64,000 bases of DNA from Suillus spraguei (Eukaryota > Basidiomycota > Agaricomycetes > Boletales > Suillaceae). Below, piece by piece: positions 50,369-62,315 of this stretch (within the stretch, counting starts at the first letter, position 1; each line of letters starts with the position of its first letter). The translations under genes and the position numbers were made by a program. The notes under the pieces are model-generated. The model was not told the origin of the DNA. It did no database searches and saw only the letters and a program-made list of their open reading frames with translations. Location of the stretch: assembly GCA_016800925.1 (NCBI GenBank), contig JABCPU010000240.1:1-64000 (forward strand), given 5' to 3'.

Positions 50369-52947
50369 TCACTTCGCAGGCAATATGTAAAGGACGCTAT
50401 AGTGACGGTGTGCCTATCTCACAACTTTCCGAACCCCGCGCCTTAATTTTGTATTCAGGCTGCTTATGTTGGCTGTACGACGATATTCGGATACCCAATG
50501 CGGGTGGACCTCAAAAGACGCGTTCAGCAGAAAGCCATTGAAAGTGTTACAAAGGTTGAGTAATCGACCTTCTGTGTGCTTGCTTTCCGGGCTGATTATA
50601 CATGCTGATTCGTGTTCTTGTATGACGACATCAATGTACTATGTTTCGGGCGTTCAACTTGGCCTGCAGCTGCGACAATCTAATTTATTTTCAGGATTCA
50701 GAATCCTCGATTAACTCCAGTATATCATACTAGAACGATCTTGTTTTGTGGGAAGAGTTATCTTATCTTTACATTCGTCTGTCAAGGGACTACTAACGAC
50801 ATCTTGTATACGTAGTTCATTCGTTCCGGCGCCAACGATCAGGAACGTAGACCGTTACCATCGATCCCGTGAGTCGTACGCATATATTGACTTGGTCTGG
50901 AGGACATGAGACTTGCAGTTATGGAACGTGCATATGACGAGAGATCAATATTCTGTCCAATGGCGGTATATCTCTCGGGCACCATATCTCACTGCAGTAG
51001 TCGGTGGATCTAGTCATGGATGCAGGTGCATACACTAAGTGCTTGTACCACATACTTATTATGAGCGATAAAGGATGCACTGAAGGAGGGTTTGTCAGTT
51101 GGGAAGAGAGCAATAGCAGCAGGGATTGACATCTACAATATTATATGCTCGTGTGAGTTCCAGAAGAGCCAGACAAGTAATGGGATTCGAAAAATATATA
51201 AAGTTACTGCTAGAAAAACGAAAATGAGGAGACGTACAATGGTTAGCTTCGATAATTGACATTCTCCATCCAGTAGTGGCGGTAAGAATATGGGCAGATA
51301 GTGCACAGCACGTGTAGGTCGCACGGGCTACACGAGGTCGAGAAGCGGTCTATGGATGGGTATTTTTAAGCGAGAGGTCTGTATAGAATAATAAGTTTTC
51401 TAATACGATCAAGAAACAGATGAAGAACTCAATAAATAGTCGAGGAAACAAAACCTCAAGCAATAATATCAAGAACGCAAATGGTTTGCCATGAGATTCA
51501 AGTTTTGGAGAGAACCAAAGACAATCTCATCGTGAATACAAGACACCGCATACCAATCGTACCGCACATCAAGAACAGACATTCAGCTCAATTTTGAACG
51601 AGAACTAGTTCCAAATATGAACTAAATGCCGGTTTTTTAAATGGTGATGAAGAGTGCGAGACGGGTACCAGTCTTACGTTCGGGATGGATAGATAAATGA
51701 GAAACGTACTCGCAGATCTAGAACGTCATCCTCATCGGCGTTGTTATGCCACTATGTGGGACATGAAAAAAAGTGTACTTGCTCTACTATCCTCGGAGCG
51801 CTGAATACAAAAAATGATCACTAGTGATGCCAATGAAGGACGAAAGACATACGGTAGATCGCTTTATTCTCTACACTAGCAAACATAACCACACGAATTT
51901 TGCACGACAGTGAGGTTCCAAGCGAGGTCGAGTGAGGAACTTGCATTTTTCTAGATGGGCAACAGGGCGTTCAGGCTCAAAATACCGGAGAGCATGGTAT
52001 TAGATGGAATTCAGTAAGACAGAAAAAGAAAGGCGAATTCGATGGTTTTTAAATTTCCGTGCTATTCAGCGGACAGGACTTGTGAGAGCGGAACTCAAGT
52101 TTGAATGCTACCAGCGGGAATGAAGATAAAACCAGGTACCAACTTACAGACGAGACTTGTCGGGTCGTTCGACATGTTGCTTGTGATCTGAGGAATGGCA
52201 GTACAAACCCATTCCACAATGGTTGGTTGGGTTCGTGTGTCAACGAGAACGCCCACGTTGAATAAGGCTCATCCTAACGGTTAATAAGACAAGAGATAAA
52301 TTGAATGAGATAGATTGGATGGAAAGAGAAGAGATATTTTTATCGACGGAGAAAGGGCGAGGTCAGTAGTATATTGACGCACATGTACTTTGGTCATCGA
52401 ACTAATCGGGATCTTGCCCAATTCTATTTTTGGTCTGCCATGGCGGGCATGCCTGTGAGTCACAACCCACAAACTGAATAGGACATCTGGATGAAAAGTT
52501 AGCTGAACTCAACTGAGAGAATTATTACAGTTCATTCAGCATAAGTATCCGTTAATAATGGTGATTATACCAGTGATGTCGACGGACTACCAGTGAAGAA
52601 GGGTTTAGAATGAGCAAATTCAAATGTGAATATTGTGGTGACGATATTTAAGGCTTCAATCCCAGTGAAAATCAACAATTTAGAGGTAGATAGGTAGCAA
52701 TAGACGTCTAAGTACCGAACGAAATAGATAGAAATCTAAATAATCTGAGATGAAAAAAATGACAAATTACGCAAAATGCAAATATGAGATTCAAGATGCA
52801 AATATGAAGACGCAAATGCCAGAATGCTTGAAACTTTGCAAATTGTCGCGAGTGCACATCTGCAACATTGGTTGCAATCCAAGTTCAAATTTGTTCAAAT
52901 CACTCCCATTCCATGCATCCTAACAAAGCCGGAATATATGAACATGA
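50369..52947. repeat. Repeat module and intergenic region (right arm)
   Basis: It mirrors about 13592-16170. The part 50820-52500 corresponds to the module also seen at 32020-33394. Short frames (52049-52243, 52281-52472, 50466-50714) are shared with the left arm but have no recognisable coding features. Confidence 0.55.
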
Positions 52948-53519
52948 TGTATTGTTCCTCTCACCGATACCTCTACATCTGAAATCAATTCCAATATCAA
53001 CGAGAACACAACACCTGCCTCCGTACCATCGAGTGACCATGTAGCTTCGTTGACTGTCAAGGTCGAACTCGTTAATCAAACCAAGACCACGATCGTAACC
53101 GATACGAAGATCGATACCATCAAAAAGCGTCAGCCAAGTACCAAGCCAATGCGGGTGAGCGCAAAGATTACGGCACGGTAAGGTGTTCTTTTACTATTAT
53201 ACCCATCAAAACTGATTCTATGATTTATATCGCACAGGAACTTGTGTGCTCTCGGCTGGCAATCAAATGGCCATCAAAAGGAACCAGCAAGTGTCTTTGC
53301 TTGTTACTGGAATGGGCTGTCTAAAACAGACAAAGAGGTGCGTCTTTTTTCTTATACTGATATCTATCTAATACTGTCTACTGTTATAGGTGTACAAGTG
53401 CAAAGCAGCTACTCAGGTGAGTGCTGCATGCTATATATTCTATCTCATACTACACTAACAGTCCTGTTTTACAGCTCAAATCAGCTGGAGTCAGTACTAC
53501 CGGCAACGATGTGGAGTAG
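52948..53519 (+). CDS. Small four-exon gene, HMG-box-like
   Basis: Exons 52948-53177, 53238-53337, 53390-53416 and 53475-53519 join in frame across 60-, 52- and 58-bp introns, all with GT and AG borders (GTAAGG, GTGCGT, GTGAGT). The protein has an acidic/Ser/Thr N-terminal part with VELVNQTKTTIVTDTK, then KKRQPSTKPMRVSAK. It continues NLCALGWQSNGHQKEPASVF and WNGLSKTDKEVYKCKAA, and stops after NDVE. The W...LS..KE.Y...A pattern is like helices 2-3 of an HMG box, a DNA-binding fold. No ATG lies in the first exon, so the start is missing or in an unseen exon. Confidence 0.4.
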
Positions 53520-53899
53520 TGGATGGCGGGACTGGCGGGATTGGCAGGCGAGGCGCAGCGAGCAGCAATACCCTACACCCTCCCCTGATGATAGCGATAC
53601 CCATAGATATCCTCATTTGTCCATATTAGTTGTATATCGATATGTTTTTCGATTCAAATTGAGTGATAATTCGTATGTAAATGCCTATCTAGAAATCTAA
53701 AGCCATCGAGAATCCTATCTAAACGTTAAAAACTTGTCTCGGTCTCTATCTTTCTGTGTCTCGAAAAGTCACAATTTGACGAACGACCTCAAAACGGATC
53801 GATAAAAACTTCTGCTTGGATATTTCTCGCCTTGTATCTATACATATCTACTTCTAACTTGTCGATTTTCACTGGGCTTCAATAACGAGGCCAATGTTA

Positions 53900-54493
53900 C
53901 CTGCACGTGCTCTCCGGCCAGGAAGTCAAATACCATTCCATTGATAACAACATACCTCCAAATCAAGTTTGAAGCCTCTGCACGCGTAATAATGCATCCT
54001 CAACTTCACTCCGAAAAATAACTCTAGATCACTGCATGCAAACGGGTACACCCACAATCTCACACTCGCATATTCAAACAATCCCTCGTATTGCTCCACT
54101 GCCAGAGCCGTCCTTGATCTCATATAATGAGCACATAACAATAAACTACACTCGTTATGGCCGAGCTTTGTGTGTGCAGCGCAGCAAGAATATGATGGCG
54201 TTCACTCCGTATGGCGAGGAGACATGTTCAGCAAAAATTCAAGAAGGGAATGGGTTTCAAAGTCCGCTTCCGGGCGTCCATTTTGCATTCGACTTGCCAT
54301 AGCGAAGTTCGCAAACCGTTCCCATAACTTGAACAATCTCCCCCATGGCAATAGAGGATCCTTTGTTCGTGTTTTTCGTGGCGGTTTTTGTATTTGCACT
54401 ATGAAATGCCATCGTATTCTACTTTTTATCTTCGTCTGCTACATGATGAGTGCTAGCAACTGCAAGCATCACAGGATGCTCTGTATCCTTTGA
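53900..54493 (+). pseudogene. Cytochrome P450 N-terminal relic (right arm)
   Basis: It is the inverted copy of 12054-12640. MMAFTPYGEE near 54195 is the clearest P450 trace. Small indels relative to the left arm (near 54280) change the frames, as expected without selection. Confidence 0.6.
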
Positions 54494-55477
54494 TCTTGAC
54501 ACAATGACTGCGTCCTATTGCAGTGTTGCAATAGCAGCTAGTTATTAAATGTTACGCATTCCTTGAAGTCATGCACATGACTGGTGAACGTCTCTATCTA
54601 CTATTGTTCCTGTCGTTCACTCACGATTCTGCTATTTCGAGAGTCATATGAACCGTCTGTGCGAGCCTTATTGTGATAGGTGGTGTGGTGCACCTGGAAC
54701 ATTATCAAATATGTCACACTCGAGGAGACCGCGAAACGTCAAGTACAATGGAAGTCAGCTCGTTCCGATCGAAGCATGTAATTTGATTCCTTGTGCCTTC
54801 GCTCCAGCAACATCGAGGCATACACATGTGAGTGCCAACCCTTGAACCTGGCTTACCATAGATAAATTGATGATCCAAGTGGAAGTTTAAGCGCTCCCAT
54901 GCCTGCGGCAGAGTTCAACGGTCAGTTACGCGTTCAGGCTCTTCAGTCAGGCAGGATGAACATACAACCAACACCTTCATAGGATGTACAATGTACCATG
55001 GGTGGATGGGCGAATTCATGCTCTCAGGCTACGTCAATTGCAAGCTGCGCATTATTCATACTCCTCATGAATTTCGGCACCTTGTTTGTGATGTATTATA
55101 GTCATGCTTGTTATGTGAGGCAGAGATAGAAGATCGATGGAAGATCGAAGTAAAGGTGGTGGACTATCGAACAGTATCGCCATGCTTCAGCTTGCGTGTT
55201 TCATTGCCCGTGATGTTCAACCTTCCGATAACCTTCAAATCAATAGTCCGACTATAGGCACTCTGCCCTGCATTTCATAGGGCTAGACTGATGACACTAT
55301 ACAAGTACGTCTCGCGTCTCATAGCCAGGCATACTGCATTCAACATGTACCATGACACCACATATTTAGATTCATGCGCTATCGGCGATTATGATGGCCT
55401 CAGGGCGTGCGCCTGTGCATAAGCGCCAGCACTCGAACCTGGCTTATTATGCGGGAATTAATACATGTGGTAACCCT
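54494..55477 (+). pseudogene. Decayed membrane-family copy (right arm)
   Basis: It mirrors 11063-12050. A short duplication (GGAAGATCGA region near 55130) not present on the left breaks the frame further. It ends with the dispersed AAGCCAGG-type repeat near 55436. Confidence 0.5.
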
Positions 55478-55691
55478 TCAAAACACAGCAGGATGATCAG
55501 CCACCATTTTTCATATGCAGCGATGCCAAAAATTCACCATCCTTCGGCACTAGAATCGCAATAGTGGCCTTGAGGCATGTACATGTGTATAAGGGCCGGC
55601 GCTGGCACATCATGCAACCATTTTTCAAGCGATGCCAAAAATTCACTATCCTTCGGCACTAGAATGGCTATAGTGGCCTTGAGGCATGTAC
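55478..55691. repeat. Tandem repeat, two units of about 107 bp (right arm)
   Basis: It is the inverted copy of 10849-11062, with the same two-unit structure and a few base differences. Confidence 0.8.
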
Positions 55692-56947
55692 ATGTATAAG
55701 GGCCGGCGCTAGCACCTCATACCCTTTACGCACGGGTTCGAACTTCAAATGTTCCACCCTTGTTTATATCTAATTAAGACTGTGCCACGTAATAAATCAT
55801 AGGTGCGAATAACTCAAGACAAACGACACAAGATAAATCTGGCGTTTGTGCGTATTATTTTATCCAAGTACCATGGTTGTTGTCAGCCACTCAGTGAGTC
55901 TTTATGTCATGCCCTGCCGATTAAGTTTGTTTTTGAAGCAGTGTCAGGGCGTAGAGGATACGAAATCCTTACAAATTAGCCACTTGCTACAAGACCACTG
56001 CCTTAAGGTAGCAGGAATTAAATAGCTAATGACTTGCTACCAAAAACCACAAGGTTAATCAATAAACGTGAGGAGACATGTAAGAAAGCTCTACTTACAA
56101 CAAGCGCTAAGAACGGGGTAGGTTTGAAAGTCCGCCCGTTCTATTGAAGGCCAGGCGTTGAACGTCTTTGCAATTGACTCGTTATAGTCTGTTTCCACAA
56201 CACTCTCGATCATACTCCTTCCATTCCATGAGCACAGATATACTCGTATAGAATGATTTGGAGTCAGGACCCTGAGTTATGTCGTTTTCACCTGCTGGTC
56301 GAAAATATCCTCCACACATTCTCGCATCATCCTCATCGGATTTTGATTTGGAGGTAGATTTCATGACAGTACGCATTGGTTGAATGGGGATCATAGCCTT
56401 CCTGCGAACTCTGCAGTCTGTGACGGTAGAGAAAAAATTGCTAGATGTTACATAATGATATTGATTTACGTTCTACGTTTAGCGCTAAAGAAGCTTTACA
56501 GCCTCAGTGCTGCTGCATCCATGCAGTCAGAAGTTCATTCTACCTGATCCTTCTGATCGGAGCCTTTGGGAGTAATTTTTCCAAATTCGTGATAAATTAG
56601 AGGGCCTTGAATTTTGTGAATCTACCCTGTGAATGCGGGAAATTTTGAAATTCGTTTTGCACTAACGCCATGATTCTCTCAGTTCAACTTGAATGAGGAT
56701 TATCAACTGAAACTCAGAATTAGCACTCTATGATGGAATGCGGTCTGACGTCAATTTCAGTATAAGCTATCAGTGCATTTTCCAGTGATTTTTATTGTTA
56801 GTGGATGTGACTATAGTATTTAGGTTCCCTCTGCCGGTGGTATGATAGCCTCGAGGTATGTGTAAACGTCAGCGCTTGAACCTGGCTTATCTATCATTCA
56901 CAGATTGATACACGCGGTGGCAGCTGCACCCATAAAGAGGGAGCAGA
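55692..56947. other. Intergenic region upstream of membrane gene 1R
   Basis: It mirrors 9597-10848. The 70-codon minus-strand frame at 56394-56182 (MIPIQPMRTVMKS) has no recognisable function. No gene is otherwise supported. Confidence 0.4.
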
Positions 56948-58736
56948 ATGAACAGACGCCATGCCCTCAACTTTTCGATGGTCCTCTTACTTTGTGCTGC
57001 TCTCTTCGGCGTACCATTTGCTCATGCTTCACTCTCGGGTCTCAACGATACCTGTATCCATACATTTGATGCCAGCAACTCCCCAGTCTGCAACACCAGG
57101 ACTGTGTGGGATATTCTTTCGAGTTGTGGCTTAACTTTGTTTGCATGCACGTGGACCGCCGTCCATATGAACATTCCGTATATGGACCACAACAAATGGG
57201 ACATTACCGGTCGTCGTCTAACTCTCATGGTAGTGGCGTTGATCGCCCCGGAAGCCATAACCACCTTGGCCGCATGGGAGCTTTTGAACGCATGTAAAGT
57301 CGCAAACGATTTCAACGATTTCTTAGGTATAAAACATGACAAATGGTGGAGAAAGCTGGGGATTATGTTACTTGGTTACATCCGACGATTAAACCCAATT
57401 AATTGTTGCCGCCGACGATCAAAATCAAGCAACAGTTTATGCAATGGTCAGTCACATACTCAGACTTTTCAACCAGGAAGAAACTAATGTAAGACGTATG
57501 CATTTACAGTATGGACAGTGAGGCACGGGTTCTTCGCATACATGGGAGGATTCGTGCTTCATGTGAACGGTCAGCCGTGGGCCACTCTCACACCCGAGGA
57601 GCTCCTGCGGTTCGTTGGTTCAAATTCCGTGAAGATGCCCGACATCACGGAAGCAGACATAGAAGACAGGAGCAAGGGCGATCTACTGTCAAAATTCGCA
57701 GCTATTTTTCAGCTACTGTGGTTTGTCATCCAGATCTTCGCCCGCTACGCCAAGAACCTCCCAGTAACACTGCTTGAAATTGACACCCTGGCTATAGCTG
57801 TCGTTGCATGCATTTCCTATCTCTTATGGTTGAAGAAGCCCAAGGACGTAGGACGCCCTTACATTGTTCATTGGAACTCGGAAGCAACTGCTTCTCCGTC
57901 TGACAATGAAAACTTACATGACAAGTACTAGTATGTTATCAGTATTCCTAGAAGAACTTATTCTGATTGTCCTGCATTCAAGTCTAACGCCGCTTCAGAA
58001 ACAAGGTCTTCAATCTATCTTCAAAACGCTTTACATTAGGTTTCCAGACTCTAGCTTGGCTAAGATCCCGACAGCCATCGGAAGTGCCAGTGGAATGGTG
58101 TTTGGAGTGATACATTGTCTGGGCTGGAATTTTTTTCCAGGACACACGGAACAGATCTTTTGGCGTGTGGCTTCTATTGGGGTGCCATGTTCACTGATAG
58201 TGCCTTTCCTTGGTGCTGCGGTTTTTCTGTCACACGATCACGTCACTGACTTGCAACATGCCTTTGAACCACTAATGGGCTGGTTGAAACGTGCATCGGA
58301 ATGGGGACGCGAAGTTGAAATAGGAGAGGGCTTGGACCGTGCATTGGATAGAGTTGAAGTACCAACATGCTTGGAACGTGCATGGGAGAAAGTCCCATCC
58401 TGGCTACAACGTATTATCCTTGCTTTCCTATTAGCGATCGCAATTGTTGTCGCAATTGTTTTCGTAATTATTGCAATTGCACTCATAATTGTCATGACTG
58501 TTGTCGCGATTGTCATGACTGTTGTCGCAATTGCTTACTCTCTTGGCCTAACTGTTGCTTTTTTTGGCGCTTTTGTTGGCATTCTTGTTGGCACGTTTGT
58601 TAGTGTTACCTGCTGCATATTTCTTTACTTATTTGCACGGTTTACAATAATTGTGCTTATGTTCCTGAGCTTACGATCACTTCCTCCTGGCGCATACCAT
58701 ACTGTAGTTTGGTCCGAGTTTATTCCACATTTGTAG
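56948..58736 (+). CDS. Multi-pass membrane protein, expanded Agaricomycete family, intact (gene 1R, 557 aa)
   Basis: Exons 56948-57446, 57510-57930 and 57983-58736 total 1674 bases in exact phase. Introns are 63 bp (GTCAGT...TTACAG) and 52 bp (GTATGT...TTCAAG). Exon 1: a signal peptide or anchor (SMVLLLCAALFGVPFAHA), then DTCIHTFDASNSPVC, SSCGLTLFACTWTAVH, and a helix. Exon 2: GFFAYMGGF, LTPEELLRFV, IEDRSKGDLLSK, two helices, KPKDVGRPYIVHW. Exon 3: HCLGWNFFP and HTEQIFWRVAS, an unusually long Ile/Val/Ala-rich hydrophobic segment (about 58430-58640), and SLRSLPPGAYHTVVWSEF. The family occurs in many copies in Agaricomycetes; its function is not known to me. This is the best-preserved gene in the window. 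Confidence 0.85.
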
Positions 58737-59675
58737 TTTCATTACAATCGCTATAACAGAGTATACTTACTTGCATTACTTGATTTTCATCAATCGCTGT
58801 TGAAATTAGAAGTACGGAGTAACTCGTGCTGCATTGGAGGGGTTATCGCGGACCGCTCATGTTACTGTGCATTTACAGCTATCGATGCTATGTATCTACT
58901 GTTGTAAACGAGGCTACGAGTTCGAGACACGAAGTAATAAATTTAGAGCAGACGTCGAGCGTAGGATAGGACATAAGGTAGCGTACACAAAAACTAGCTA
59001 TCCACCGACGATTTAAGGTTTAAGCCACCGTTTCGGCTCCTTCCGAGTCGAGCTCGTCACTAAATGTAGCACAATCCAAACTCGTTGATAGGCTTTGCAT
59101 GATTTACCACCTCCGATTATGGACCGGTTACTATGTCGTCTTTTCGCACCCTGTCCGGGTCTGATCAAATTCTCGTTTCCGCAGTGAACCCGGCACTCTG
59201 AAACAAGGACGTATCGTCAACGCTACATTATTGACGTGGGTCATTTGCGTCTGACAAAACTCTTCTCCCAAGGGCTCGTGACTCCCAGGGGACGGTCGCA
59301 ATGTGAATATTGCAACCGCTCTCCTCAGAGCTCAGTAACGCTTGTTACACTAGCCTGGGCAATGTATTCATAATGGATGGCATCTGGAAATGAACGTGGG
59401 GGTAAGTCAATGAATGTTTGAACCATTGGTACTACTAGGCAGATGATTGCATTGAAATTCCTGCTACCTGCCAGAATCAAAAGCAAATCGCTCATGTTAT
59501 CGAGGGGTCGAATTCTATTCTTGCACTCATGATGTGACCCGGATCGGAACCACCTCATCATTGCTTTTTCGAGGGGGACGTTTCGATATAGTACGTGCCA
59601 CGGTCATCGCGTTCACTGGCACATAACTTGAAGTATATAATGTGCTACTGAGTATGATATGACTTCCAACAAGCC
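58737..59675. other. Intergenic region between membrane gene and protease
   Basis: It mirrors 6947-7885. A TATATAA at 59634-59640 lies about 36 bp before the protease ATG and is its likely core promoter. No gene is supportable. Confidence 0.5.
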
Positions 59676-61179
59676 ATGTTCCTCACTGTATCCTTGTTGA
59701 TACTTCTGCCTTTGTCAATCAGGGGATCGCCCGTTGAAGTTCGCAATTCTCCCGTTAATATCCCCCTTACCAGGAAACTGGACTTCTCCGATGATACTAT
59801 TGACCTCGTGCAACACGATAAAACTCGTGTGGCGGCCTTCACGGACTACAATGCGCTTGAACGACGTGCTAAAATCATTCCCATACTATTCACCCGTTCG
59901 GGTCAATACATCGTAGCACTTGACGTTGGCAGCCCCCCTACGACCTGTGAGTTCAACACCGAAAAAACATGCGGTTGCTAATATATTATTGAAGACAGAT
60001 TGCTTCTCGACACCGGTAGCGCGGTCACATGGATTGGCGCCCACACTCCATACGACGGAACTGGTGTCAACACCGGACAGAGTGTGAGGGCAGCCTACGG
60101 TGGTGGGGGGCTTCTTTCTTGGTCCTTCTCTGGTATGACATATAACAATATCATAAGTTGAAAATACCTATAATTATATATAGGAACTTTCTTCCTTGAT
60201 ACCGTCTCTCTCGGTCGTGGGCTCACCATCCCCAAGTACAAACTCGCTGTTGGTTCTACTACTTCCACGAACTTGGGAGATGACGGTATTCTTGGCCTCG
60301 GGCCTCGAGATTTGACACTCAACACCCTCCCAGATAACGCGGCTGCCACGTATCCAACCTTCACTGACTGGCTGGTTACCGCAGACGTCATTGATCGGAA
60401 CATTGTTGGTATCTTTTTCCATCCCCTTACTAAGAATCCAGACACCGATGTCGGAGAGCTCGCCTTTGGTGAACCTGACTATACCAAGTGCATTGATGAC
60501 ATTGTATACACGTAAGCTACCTCAGCTCCCAGATCAATCCAGACTCTTAGTAATTATGTTGTTTCAGTGATGTCACCACGGACTTCTGAAATATCGATAT
60601 GCTAATCACTTACGGCGACACGGACATCTTATTCTTCACTTACGGCGACACGGACATCTTATTCTTATCTGCTGGTATCATCGATACTGGCTGCATCTAT
60701 ATTTACCTTGCCTCCGGTGTGTATTTAGAGTGTAGCGAGTAATAGTGGTCTAATCAGCGTTTGATAGATGCATATGCCAGGTACCAAGCCGCAACCGGCG
60801 CTACTATCGATCAGCCGACTGGTCATCTCCGTATTAACATTGACCAGTACAATGCCCTACGGAAGTTGAAGTTCCATATTGGCAATGTATGTCAATTCTG
60901 TCAGCTCTCACACCCCTTGTTCACCATTTTGCACAGCAAATCCTCAGTCTCACTCCCAACGCCCAAATCTGGCCTCGTTTTCTCAACTCCAAGCTTCGTG
61001 GTGCTGAGGAAGGTGGTATATATCTCATCATTAAGAGCCTGGGCACGGAAACTGGCGAAGGGCGGTACAGCTTTATCCTGGGCTACACATTTATGCATCG
61101 CTACTACACCGTTTTAGATCGCGACAATCGCGCAGTCGGTTTTGCCAAAACCCCGTTCACTGATGCCACAACTAACTAG
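59676..61179 (+). pseudogene. A1 aspartic protease (polyporopepsin-like), right-arm copy, one nonsense codon
   Basis: Exons 59676-59946, 59995-60132, 60184-60511, 60568-60716, 60768-60886 and 60937-61179 follow the family reading frame. A signal peptide and propeptide precede GQYIVALDVGSPPTT. The first active site is LLLDTGSAVTW. GILGLGPRD and the DVGELAFGEPD region follow. The second active site reads IIDTGCIYIYLASD, with Cys after DTG where Thr is usual. The C-terminus has NAQIWPRFLNS and a normal end. Two lesions flank the second active site: a 15-base loss leaving TGA at 60587-60589, and an in-frame 30-bp tandem duplication (YGDTDILFFT) at about 60625-60665. It would have been a secreted acid protease. 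Confidence 0.8.
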
Positions 61180-61329
61180 TATGGAATTGCCAAAATATAC
61201 AGGGAATAATTTTTCCTACGCAAAGTAGCATACGGATTTATACGAGTGGTTGAATCGCAGCGTAGGCAAAGCCATCGACGTTTTGGCATGACATTCGCAT
61301 CTTGAGTCTCGACGACGTCAATTCGCACT

Positions 61330-61533
61330 ATGGGGGACCCGCAATTCACGGCTTTCATAGATCGTATTGGCGAACATAGAATCTTATTTCAGCTCGGACA
61401 GTTTGATTTTTTGTTCACCGTTCGTTCTCTTTTTCGTGCTCTTTCATTGACTACCATGGCGACTTCCGCTTCTCTTCATCAGTTCGAGTATGCCTGCGAA
61501 TACTTCAGGAGAAAGCCAGACCTTCCTGGTTAA
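61330..61533 (+). CDS. Small conserved ORF, unknown (67 codons, right copy)
   Basis: It is the inverted copy of 5102-5305 and starts MGDPQFTAFI. It lies 150 bp past the protease on the same strand. No domain is visible. Confidence 0.25.
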   Translation: MGDPQFTAFIDRIGEHRILFQLGQFDFLFTVRSLFRALSLTTMATSASLHQFEYACEYFRRKPDLPG

Positions 61534-61650
61534 CAATGGTACAGCGGGCGGAGGTGGGCATCATGAGCACGAACGTCTGCAGGACTAAGTGACGTGGATT
61601 GTTTAAGAGCAGTTCATCACCCAGGGCAGGACCCTTGGTATGGTTGTGGT

Positions 61651-61781
61651 GCGGAGTGCTGCCGATTTGATCCCAAGACGCCCATTGGGGTTCTGACAAT
61701 CAGATTGCGAGCAAATTCTCTACCATTCATGAATGGATCAGCGAGTTGGATTGTGCTATGGAGTGCTCCATAGCACTCCGC
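61651..61781. repeat. Possible small foldback element just outside the palindrome
   Basis: GCGGAGTGCT (61651) and AGCACTCCGC (61772) are exact inverted repeats 131 bp apart. Inside the right end lies a perfect hairpin, GTGCTATGGAG (61753-61763) facing CTCCATAGCAC (61766-61776). It begins eight bases after palindrome similarity ends. It could be a MITE fragment; no target duplication is evident. Confidence 0.4.
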
Positions 61782-61784
61782 AGT

Positions 61785-62315
61785 ACCCTGGAGTCAATTA
61801 CGTTTCCCTGATGTGCTTACCGGTTTGCCACTACCAACCCTCCCAGTGTTGGACCCCCGTATGCAACGCCCCCGCGCTGCTCAGATGCTCCAAACCCGAA
61901 TGCGAAATCCTCTGTCATGTGCTTGTGTCGTGGCATGACACGTACTGAATGACTGGTTGGTGGTCTTGGTGGTATTCTAATTGTGGGCTTCTTCAGAGCA
62001 AGTTTCTTTCCTTTTGCTATGGCAAATATGTGCTTATAGCACATAGTGAAAGTAGTAGGGAGGGCTTGTTGAAGCCTGACGCACCAGAGAGAGAAGGGAA
62101 GGGAATGGCCGAAGAAGAGAAGCAAGGCAAGAGGGGGAGAAGCTGAGGAACGTGGTTCGAGCGCAAGCCTAAAGAGGCCAATGAGGTGCAGCGCGCTGAC
62201 GTCGGCCGAGCCTCTGCGATATATGTCAATGAGTCACTTACTATAAAGTCCAGCGCCATAGGGTAGAAACATCTCAGTTCTTCGAGAGAGACTGAGATGT
62301 AAGTCTAAGAGTACA
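61785..62315. other. Unassigned right flank
   Basis: Overlapping short frames on both strands (61733-62146, 61817-62259) show no domain and no repeat in the window. Nothing is supported here. Confidence 0.4.

Larger units (their letters stand above)
45769..61643 (-). repeat. Right arm of giant imperfect palindrome
   Basis: It is the reverse complement of 4999-28345 without the LINE and without most of the P450 block. It begins immediately after the LINE poly-A. At the outer end similarity stops at GGTATGG (61643), exactly where the left arm meets another LINE poly-A. Because that left LINE may itself be an insertion, the true outer end of the palindrome is not visible. Confidence 0.95.

Noticed and set aside
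61817..62259. Short overlapping ORFs on both strands in the right flank
   Set aside because: No repeat, domain or splice support, and several frames are open at once over the same bases.
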